In this document: one piece after another, positions 59,952-64,000 of the stretch | Layout: each line of letters starts with the position of its first letter | Position numbering within the stretch: position 1 is the stretch's first letter | Assembly (NCBI GenBank): GCA_028751875.1 | Contig: CM054134.1 | Coordinates: 41,829,326-41,893,325 of the forward strand | DNA length: 64,000 nucleotides | From: Rapana venosa | Taxonomy: Eukaryota > Mollusca > Gastropoda > Neogastropoda > Muricidae | Direction: 5' to 3' | Notes under the pieces: generated by a model | What the model saw: the letters and a program-made list of their open reading frames with translations, nothing else | What the model was told of the DNA's origin: nothing | Databases searched by the model: none | Position numbers and translations under genes: made by a program

Positions 59952-60869
59952 GCGCACATGTGCGGGCATGTGTGTTTGTGTGTGCGCGTGTGTGTGTATT
60001 TATTCATTTATTGTTTATTTTTTATTATTCTTTTTTTTTTTTTATAGGATAATGGAATAAGCATTCATGTCCTTTTTTGACATCCAGTCCCCATGTGCAA
60101 GGGGTTTTATAAATGTTGTCTTCCATCCCCACCTGTGCACAATGGCTTACTCTTCTGAAAGGCAGAACAGATTTATTTAAAATGTGTGCAAGATGTTCTG
60201 CATGCGTTTGCATACTGGGCTTTGGTTAGTAGTCACATCAGAAGGACTTTTGGAGAGAAAGGATTCAGCACTGGTATTAAGTCCAGAGGAAAATATCTCC
60301 TTGAACGGAGTTTGAACCCGGGTCAGCAGAACACAAGCACAGTGAGCTATGTTCTAACCACCAGACTATACCGACCTATATGTGTGCATATCTGTATGTG
60401 TGTGTGTATGTGTGTGTATTTAATATTTCCCCCACATATGTACACAATGTGCATACTGGTATATGTGCTAGTATATTGTTTTATTGACTTTGTGTATGTG
60501 CTTTTGGTCAAGTTCTGTCATCTAATGGGCTAGGTATGCAATTGAAATAGTATTACGATTTTTTTAATTTATTGAATTATGTATATATTCACCTGTATAC
60601 TTTGTGTTTTGCAACAGAACCTGACAGACCTGGTGTCGAAACAGCAGCGTATGAAGTACTACCAGCAAGCCAAGGATGGCCGCTACACCATGCTTTGCCG
60701 CACAGACTCGGCTGCCCAAGCAGAGCAGGAGAAGCAGGAGCAGCGCACACAGGCACTCAGTGCCATTGTCGACCGCCTCAACCAGGAGTTCCCACATGCC
60801 CAGCCCACGCTCCGCCGAGCCAGTCTCTCGCTTGGTTCACACACAGTGGGTGGGGAAGAAATGGCCTGA
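43005..60869 (+). CDS. CCDC40: Coiled-coil domain-containing protein 40 (axonemal 96-nm ruler subunit), 20 coding exons
   Basis: The exons are 43005-43024, 45337-45361, 45865-45931, 46610-46777, 47955-48194, 49491-49687, 50372-50455, 51324-51543, 51789-52087, 53129-53232, 54028-54271, 54717-54899, 55439-55684, 56597-56810, 57535-57704, 58116-58207, 58602-58790, 59076-59196, 59727-59885 and 60618-60869. They sum to 3294 bases, 1097 residues; human CCDC40 is about 1140. All phases close. The order is: short MADEENR start, SRPxSA-type basic repeats (about 27-135), acidic region (about 141-235), the family signature [18 protein letters not shown] (232-249), then coiled coil to about 1070. Matches recalled from human CCDC40 include [18 protein letters not shown]-like [47 protein letters not shown] and RQIMLWEKK. 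With CCDC39 it forms the ruler that sets the 96-nm repeat and places inner dynein arms and the nexin-dynein regulator. Confidence 0.96.
43383..43461. repeat. (AT)n microsatellite, cruciform-prone
   Basis: About 79 bases of AT/TA in CCDC40 intron 1, self-complementary with a phase switch (TTATAT) in the middle. Confidence 0.95.
43925..43995. repeat. (AC)n then (AT)n microsatellite
   Basis: About 20 AC units pass into ATATAT and back to ACAC in CCDC40 intron 1. Confidence 0.93.
44200..44320 (+). mobile_element. SINE body fragment (family A)
   Basis: GAAAGTCCTTTGGATGAGAC, ACATCCTGCGCACATGTTAA and AACCTGTTTCACTTTTCAGA match the family A body at 18750-18850 and 35245-35350. It lies in CCDC40 intron 1 in sense orientation. 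Confidence 0.7.
44583..44745 (+). mobile_element. SINE 3' body fragment with tail (family A)
   Basis: CACATGTTAAAACCTG, AGAGTAGGCCAAGTGTGCTG and GGGAATAGATGACAAAATTG lead to AAGTGCTTATTCCATTGATC, the family A end. It may be a second fragment of one disrupted insertion with 44200-44320. Confidence 0.75.
45337..45361 (+). CDS. CCDC40: CCDC40 exon 2 (25 bp micro-exon)
   Basis: Flanked by CTGTTTCAG and GTGAGTTT. It completes R7 and encodes EPPVETDP. It is called because both sites are strong and it is the phase bridge between exons 1 and 3. Confidence 0.7.
45411..45527. repeat. CA / GCATGCAC compound repeat
   Basis: CA repeats mixed with GCATGCACGC units, starting about 50 bases after the exon 2 donor of CCDC40. 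Confidence 0.9.
45755..45773. repeat. Poly-G tract, about 19 bases
   Basis: A G run between GAGA and GACAGACAGA repeats, about 90 bases upstream of CCDC40 exon 3. Confidence 0.9.
45865..45931 (+). CDS. CCDC40: CCDC40 exon 3
   Basis: The acceptor is TTCTTTTGCAG and the donor AAAG|GTACCC. Encodes residues 16-37, [20 protein letters not shown] plus QK, with the first SRPxSA motif. Phase 0 in, phase 1 out. Confidence 0.85.
46610..46777 (+). CDS. CCDC40: CCDC40 exon 4 (SRPxSA repeats)
   Basis: Encodes residues 38-93, dominated by repeated SRPSSA, SRPTSA, SRPGSA, ERPASA and SRPASA motifs spaced by Ala/Lys. The acceptor (GACGATAG) has a poor pyrimidine tract, so splicing may be regulated. At 168 bases (56 codons) it is skippable without frameshift. 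Confidence 0.85.
47955..48194 (+). CDS. CCDC40: CCDC40 exon 5 (basic repeats to acidic region)
   Basis: Encodes residues 94-173. The first half continues the RPxSA repeats ([20 protein letters not shown]); the second half is acidic ([20 protein letters not shown]). At 240 bases it is also phase-neutral. The donor is CAAG|GTAAGG. Confidence 0.9.
48960..49442. repeat. Long CA / CACG / GCATGCAC repeat upstream of CCDC40 exon 6
   Basis: Almost 500 bases of CA-rich repeat with pure (CA)n blocks at about 49149-49184 and 49360-49442. It ends 48 bases before the exon 6 acceptor. Confidence 0.93.
49491..49687 (+). CDS. CCDC40: CCDC40 exon 6 (acidic run and family signature)
   Basis: Encodes residues 174-239: an Asp/Glu-rich run ([20 protein letters not shown]) then [11 protein letters not shown], which joins PLMKRF in exon 7 to form the conserved CCDC40 signature. 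The acceptor is CATTTTTACAG and the donor CAT|GTATGT. Its 197 bases are not phase-neutral. Confidence 0.95.
49717..49812. repeat. (GT)n tract just after CCDC40 exon 6
   Basis: About 47 GT units beginning 30 bases after the exon 6 donor. It is complementary to the (CA)n tract upstream of the same exon. Confidence 0.95.
50372..50455 (+). CDS. CCDC40: CCDC40 exon 7
   Basis: Encodes residues 240-267, [20 protein letters not shown] and ITLELREL, the start of the conserved coiled-coil body. The acceptor is TGTGTGCAG and the donor CTG|GTAAGA. Confidence 0.96.
51324..51543 (+). CDS. CCDC40: CCDC40 exon 8
   Basis: Encodes [20 protein letters not shown] and onward to [26 protein letters not shown] matches ELGVNLYEVQQ of human. 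The donor is AAAG|GTACAA. Near-copies of its last 18 bases lie in the following intron. Confidence 0.95.
51789..52087 (+). CDS. CCDC40: CCDC40 exon 9
   Basis: Encodes the strongly conserved [20 protein letters not shown] and [20 protein letters not shown] segments of the coiled coil. The acceptor is TCATGCAG and the donor GAG|GTAAGG. Confidence 0.96.
52500..52830 (+). mobile_element. Degenerate SINE (family B)
   Basis: CTCATGTAAAAGAACCCACA, GAAAGTTGTCTTTGGTAGAA and CCAAATTTCACATG correspond in order to 31875-32060. It is weakly preserved, in CCDC40 intron 9. Confidence 0.5.
52840..53065. repeat. Degenerate AATAC/ACAAC-type pentameric tract
   Basis: A run of words such as CAATACAATATAACACAATG with no G-rich interruptions, in CCDC40 intron 9. 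A compositionally similar tract lies at 53870-54005 just before exon 11. Confidence 0.7.
53129..53232 (+). CDS. CCDC40: CCDC40 exon 10
   Basis: Encodes [20 protein letters not shown] and [14 protein letters not shown], matching human [22 protein letters not shown]-like sequence. The donor is CTGTA|GTGAGT, phase 2. A (CTTT)n tract starts about 40 bases downstream. Confidence 0.95.
53272..53334. repeat. (CTTT)n microsatellite
   Basis: About 14 CTTT units with one CTCT interruption in CCDC40 intron 10. Confidence 0.95.
53870..54005. repeat. Degenerate ACAAC/GCACA tract before exon 11
   Basis: Words such as GCACAACACAATGCAGCACA extend to about 25 bases before the exon 11 acceptor. It resembles 52840-53065 and probably arose from the same kind of slippage. 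Confidence 0.7.
54028..54271 (+). CDS. CCDC40: CCDC40 exon 11
   Basis: Encodes [20 protein letters not shown] and [20 protein letters not shown] onward; [16 protein letters not shown] matches the human AYKKSIMKEEEKNEKL. The acceptor is TGTGTGCAG and the donor GCT|GTGAGT, followed within 20 bases by (GT)n. Confidence 0.96.
54289..54410. repeat. (GT)n then (GA)n microsatellite
   Basis: GT repeats at 54289-54381 pass into GA at 54382-54408, starting 18 bases after the CCDC40 exon 11 donor. Confidence 0.95.
54618..54650. repeat. Poly-G tract, 33 bases, upstream of CCDC40 exon 12
   Basis: An uninterrupted run of 33 G on the transcribed-sense strand, ending 66 bases before exon 12. The RNA could form a G-quadruplex. 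Confidence 0.95.
54717..54899 (+). CDS. CCDC40: CCDC40 exon 12
   Basis: Encodes 61 residues, [20 protein letters not shown] to [14 protein letters not shown], a continuous heptad coiled coil. The acceptor is CATACATACAG and the donor TTG|GTGAGG. Phase-neutral. Confidence 0.95.
55439..55684 (+). CDS. CCDC40: CCDC40 exon 13
   Basis: Encodes 82 residues, [20 protein letters not shown] to [12 protein letters not shown], including [19 protein letters not shown], which matches human TILIERKQGLINFLNKQLE. The acceptor is TTTTCATAG and the donor GGT|GTAAGT. Confidence 0.96.
56597..56810 (+). CDS. CCDC40: CCDC40 exon 14
   Basis: Encodes [20 protein letters not shown] onward to [16 protein letters not shown] matches human GPLELEI. 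The acceptor is GTGTCCACAG and the donor GAAA|GTGAGT. Confidence 0.96.
57535..57704 (+). CDS. CCDC40: CCDC40 exon 15
   Basis: Encodes [20 protein letters not shown] onward through [17 protein letters not shown], matching human LEQNNRVTENEFVRSLK. The acceptor is CATCTTTCCAG and the donor AAG|GTAAGG. Confidence 0.96.
57815..57862. repeat. (GT)n microsatellite
   Basis: About 22 GT units with CA interruptions in CCDC40 intron 15. Confidence 0.93.
58116..58207 (+). CDS. CCDC40: CCDC40 exon 16
   Basis: Encodes [20 protein letters not shown] and [11 protein letters not shown]. It splits the conserved [13 protein letters not shown] motif with exon 17. The donor is CTGA|GTATGT. Confidence 0.95.
58330..58470 (+). 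mobile_element. tRNA-like SINE head, plus orientation
   Basis: AGGATAGCCTCGTGCTTAGA (A-box-like) is followed by GAGAGTTGATCCCAGGTTTG (B-box-like), then the family phrase GGGAGATTTTTCCCCTG. It lies in CCDC40 intron 16. Confidence 0.6.
58602..58790 (+). CDS. CCDC40: CCDC40 exon 17
   Basis: Encodes [20 protein letters not shown] and [20 protein letters not shown], nearly identical in pattern to the human protein, and ends MEKAVSR. The acceptor is GTTGTCCACAG and the donor CAG|GTTAGT. Confidence 0.97.
58933..59040. repeat. (ATGT)n/(AT)n/(GT)n compound microsatellite
   Basis: GTATGTAT units, then ATATAT and GTGTGT, ending about 35 bases before the CCDC40 exon 18 acceptor. Confidence 0.93.
59076..59196 (+). 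CDS. CCDC40: CCDC40 exon 18
   Basis: Encodes [20 protein letters not shown] and [20 protein letters not shown]. The acceptor is TGCCTGCAG. The donor GGG|GTCTGT is the weakest in the gene, but it is needed to keep phase 0 into exon 19. Confidence 0.9.
59727..59885 (+). CDS. CCDC40: CCDC40 exon 19
   Basis: Encodes 53 residues, [20 protein letters not shown] through [10 protein letters not shown]; human has RKATDECTKTVLELEE at this point. The donor is AAG|GTATGG, and a (GT)n tract starts about 23 bases later. Confidence 0.95.
59907..59960. repeat. (GT)n microsatellite after CCDC40 exon 19
   Basis: A GT tract with a CG-rich start, in CCDC40 intron 19. Confidence 0.93.
60040..60380 (-). mobile_element. 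Full-length tRNA-derived SINE, minus orientation (family A)
   Basis: On the minus strand the head near 60378 reads GTATAGTCTGGTGGTTAGAA (A-box-like) and then CCGGGTTCAAACTCCG (B-box-like). The body follows with the family phrases in order: GTCCTTCTGATGTGAC, CATCTTGCACACATTTTAAA and GCTTATTCCATTATCC at the tail (60045-60062). It is the most complete copy in the window and lies antisense in CCDC40 intron 19. Confidence 0.85.
60618..60869 (+). CDS. CCDC40: CCDC40 exon 20 (terminal)
   Basis: Encodes the last 83 residues, [20 protein letters not shown] and [20 protein letters not shown], then [20 protein letters not shown] and a short tail ending GGEEMA. Human has AVKEGRYVFLFRS and ILDRVRDEYPQ at equivalent positions. 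Confidence 0.96.
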   Translation, partial: NLTDLVSKQQRMKYYQQAKDGRYTMLCRTDSAAQAEQEKQEQRTQALSAIVDRLNQEFPHAQPTLRRASLSLGSHTVGGEEMA

Positions 60870-61640
60870 ACATCTCCATGAGTTTCCCACTTGATGGATG
60901 ATCGAAACTTAGTCCACGAGTATTTTCAAATAAGAAGGTGAAAATGATAAAAACTTGAGTTTCATGAAGCAGTCAGCAAAATGGGCTGAGTTTGTGATAC
61001 ATTGATGCATTTGATCGAGTGTTTGTATCAGAAGAAGACTTGATGCGTTGAGTAAATAATTCAAAGAAAGTGATTATTATCATTTGAGAACAAGGTCAAT
61101 CAGTTTTTTCATTTTCTAAAAGAGGAATTGGTCCTGCTCCTCCTACTAGACTAAAAACTATTGTTCTTTGTGTTTTGAGTTTGTACACAGTCACTCCATA
61201 ACTTGTACAATAGTAAGTTTTTCTTTGTTCGCTTTCAGCATTAATAGATTTATCAAATATTCTTTGTCTGTGGATTTCAAAGCTATGTATGCCCACTTCT
61301 TTGTTGAGAGATGACTTTTTATGGTATAAAGCATGTCCATCCATTTGTTTTACCTGATCATGATGCTGGATTCCTTTTTATATATTTCTTTTATTACTTT
61401 GTTCTGAAACTGGAGAAACTGTCAAATACTTGACTTATCATCATTATTATTATTATTATTGTAATTATTATCATTTCATACTTTAATTTGAATTGAGCCT
61501 GTGATGTTGATACATCTTTTGTAAGTATCAATTTATATTGTAAAGATCAATTTGATAAGCAAGTGTGAATGTATAAGATTACTGTTGTTTTCTTACACTC
61601 GTGTTTCCTTAATTTATTATATAATAAAACAGACATACAA
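60870..61640 (+). other. CCDC40: CCDC40 3' UTR
   Basis: AT-rich, no open frame of note, contains a short (ATT)n at 61441-61460. It runs from the stop codon to just after the AATAAA at 61623. Confidence 0.7.
61623..61628 (+). promoter_or_regulatory. CCDC40: Poly(A) signal of CCDC40
   Basis: AATAAA, 754 bases after the stop codon, followed by ACAGACATACAAGACTCTTG, a plausible cleavage region. Confidence 0.65.
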
Positions 61641-61794
61641 GACTCTTGTCTAAAAATATCACATTGTGACTGTTGACCCCAACAACCTTATATGAGCAAT
61701 TGGATTTGTACATTCCGTCCCTGGAAAAATACAAGATCTGGAAACAGCAAAAAGCAGCCTAGTTCTTTTGGTTTTATTCCATTGAATGTGTGTT

Positions 61795-61950
61795 TGTGGG
61801 GGGTGGGGGTGGGGTGTGTGAATTATTCATGTCTCTTTTGTGTGTGCGTGTGTAGGGGGTGTGTGTGTGAATTATTCATGTCTCCTTTGTGTGTGGTGTG
61901 TGTGTGTAGGGGGTGGGGGGGAATTATTCATGTCTCCTTTGTGTCAAGTC
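61795..61950. repeat. Three-copy repeat of about 50 bp
   Basis: GAATTATTCATGTCTC begins at 61820, 61869 and 61921, each time preceded by a GT/GGGGGT-rich segment. Spacing is 49 and 52 bases. Confidence 0.85.
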
Positions 61951-62236
61951 ATAGTTTTATTTCCAGATGGTACATTGAATAAGCAATGCATTTGCTTTTT
62001 TTCATCAAGCCATATATCTACATTTATCTATACGTGTGTGTGTAAGTGTGTGTGTGTGATGGTTTCATAATTTCAGTCTTCTTTTCTTTTCTTTGTTCCA
62101 ATACTTTCTTTTTATCTTATTTCATAATTGTGCCATTTTATGTGTTTAGTATTATGGAAACAGAAAAAGAAAGTATGCTGAATTATTCTTGTGATATCTT
62201 AGTTTTGTTACTTTTATGCTGCTCATTCCAATCTCA

Positions 62237-62237
<1 letters not shown>

Positions 62238-62283
<46 letters not shown>
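62238..62283. repeat. (AC)n microsatellite
   Basis: About 23 AC units. Confidence 0.95.
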
Positions 62284-62285
<2 letters not shown>

Positions 62286-63518
62286 AGGTTCATTCTGTCA
62301 CACCCACAGGCATCTACGAATGACAGACTGCCAAGAGGCCACTATCCTGAAGAGATCCTGCAATGCTACTGGGCTGATCAGAGCCAGATTCTACATTGAC
62401 TGTGAAATAACGAAAGCCGCAAAGATGTTCCAAGATAGGTTGGGGTTTTTTTAACCAAGAGATCTAGAAGCTGTGGGAACATTTGGAGTGCTGTGGCCTG
62501 ACATGGACAAAGATAAAGTCACTTGTTGTGTGTTCCCCAGCTTAACACCTTGGGGATTACCCAGAATATGCACCAGGGGATCACTATGAAATTGTAAACA
62601 CACTGGATGATAGGTTTGTATGTATAACTGTTTTCAAATACTTTGCCATATAGGCAACCATACTCCAAATTTAGAGGGTTGCTTCTCCTTTCCAGGAGTA
62701 GGCAGGTTGTTATGCTAAGAGTTTGTTATGACTGAAGACAATCTCAACAAAACATTTTGAAGCATAACAACAGTGTCATATAAGCCTCAGCACTTGGCCT
62801 ACATCAATAATTGATTTTTGGCCTGAGCGCAAAGCAGTCACTTGCCTCCATGCTTCATATAGAGACTATAGATTCCCTTTCCAGCAACTGTCATAGGCAA
62901 CATCACTCTCAACAACATCATCATTTCAACAGACTTGACATGGTTTGCTTCATGCTTTATTTATAAGTCAGCAAAAAACACACATCAAACTGATGTGGTT
63001 TTCTGCGATGGTCTACTTGACTTCCGTTCATCTTGATTCCTGTATGTTTTAGGACTTCTATTCTTTCCGTGATCCTCTCTAGTACACTTGCTCTGCGGCA
63101 CGCATGTGAACATCGTTGATCTGGAGACAAACCCACAGAAAAAAGTGAAGTGCAAAATGCAGAAATTTGCTCTTTCCTCTCACTTTGTTCATAAATACAT
63201 AATTATGTATCCACTTACACAGGTATGTCCTCTCTATCTCTCACACACACATACACACACACGCACGCACACACGCATGCACACACATACACACACACAC
63301 TGTTCACCACAGCACTGTACTATCACCACAAATCTATCAACTGTAAAAGCAACAACTAATAACGACACCGACAACAACAAAATACTACTGCCAACAGAGA
63401 GAGAGAGAGTGCACAGAAAAACATAAATACTGAAACAGAGAGAGTGGGACAGAAAGAGAATAGGGGTGGGGTGGGGGGGAAAGAATTGTCAGAAGAAAGA
63501 GTATTATGACAACAGAGG

Positions 63519-64000
63519 AACAACACAAAAATAGAAGGCAGAAGGTGGACCAACAAATGGACAGAAAGGCAGAATGGAAAGATGGACAGAAAGAACAACA
63601 CAAAAACAGAAGGCAAAAGATGGACCAACAAATAGATAGAAAGGCAGAATGGAAAGATGGGCAGAATGGAAAGATGAACAGAATGGAAATATGGACAGAA
63701 AGAACAACACAAAAACAGAAGATGGACCAACAAATAGAATGGAAAGATGGACAGAGAGGCAGAATGGAAAGATGGACAGAATGAAAAGATGAACAGAATG
63801 GAAAGATGGACGGAAAGACAACACAAAAACAGAAGGCAGAAGATGGGCCAACAAATGGATAGAAAGGCAGAATGGAAAGATGGACAAAGGCAGAATGGAA
63901 ATATAGACAGAGAGGCAGAATGGAAAGATAGGCAGAATGGAAAAATGGACAGAAAGGCCGAATGGAAAGATGAACAGAAAGGAAGAATGGAAAAATGAAC
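63519..64000. repeat. Nested purine-rich minisatellite, cut by window end
   Basis: A larger unit starting GAACAACACAAAAACAGAAG begins at about 63519, 63592, 63702 and 63816. Between these starts lie variable numbers of a 17-base unit, AGAATGGAAAGATGGAC. The array continues past the window. Long frames on both strands here are repeat translations. Confidence 0.9.

Larger units (their letters stand above)
61650..63500. other. Downstream flank of CCDC40; no gene seen
   Basis: No conserved coding exon was recognised. It holds a three-copy 50-bp repeat (61795-61950), (AC)n at 62238-62283 and CA/GCAC repeats at 63241-63300. A moderately GC-balanced stretch at 62300-62430 has codon-like texture but stops in all frames I checked. 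Confidence 0.55.

Noticed and set aside
62300..62430. Possible retroelement or gene fragment because of balanced composition
   Set aside because: Stops occur in all frames examined and I recognised no protein motif; left as unannotated flank.
63356..63887. Hydrophobic minus-strand frames resembling a membrane protein
   Set aside because: Antisense translation of the purine-rich minisatellite; hydrophobicity follows from TTC/TCC/CTT codons.

Overview
The window is eukaryotic (animal) nuclear DNA. It has spliced genes with GT-AG introns, tRNA-derived SINEs, very abundant (CA)n/(TG)n, (GA)n and poly-G/poly-C tracts, and several minisatellites. The two protein-coding genes resemble their vertebrate counterparts at about the level expected of a lophotrochozoan. 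A mollusc, probably a gastropod, is my best guess from the repeat landscape, but the sequence does not prove it.

Two genes lie head to head. On the minus strand, ten coding exons between 29352 and 17244 encode a 1009-residue TBC1D16 orthologue, a Rab GTPase-activating protein. On the plus strand, twenty coding exons between 43005 and 60869 encode a 1097-residue CCDC40 orthologue, the partner of CCDC39 in the 96-nm axonemal ruler of motile cilia. All exon junctions were read by hand, and every phase closes without frameshift or internal stop. The human orthologues are also adjacent and divergent (17q25.3), so this looks like an anciently conserved bidirectional pair. A compact stretch at about 42849-43024 has three CCAAT boxes, an imperfect RFX X-box and a good minus-strand splice donor. 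It is the likely shared promoter plus a non-coding first exon of TBC1D16.

Layout: 1-17243 holds no recognisable gene, only the 3' flank or UTR of TBC1D16, SINEs and simple repeats. 17244-29352 is the TBC1D16 coding body; one intron is about 80% filled by a roughly 71-copy 36-bp minisatellite, and another begins with a 42-bp tandem repeat that multiplies the exon 9 splice donor. 29383-42848 is probably the long first intron of TBC1D16, rich in GA, CA and SINE sequence. 43005-61650 is CCDC40 with its 3' UTR. 61650-64000 is flank, ending in a nested purine-rich minisatellite that runs off the window.

No bacterial-type system, virus, CRISPR array, true tRNA/rRNA gene or transposase/reverse-transcriptase reading frame was recognised. 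The points of most interest are the conserved divergent pair and promoter, the satellite arrays that multiply splice-like signals inside TBC1D16, complementary CA/TG tracts flanking CCDC40 exon 6, and small dispersed hairpin elements.
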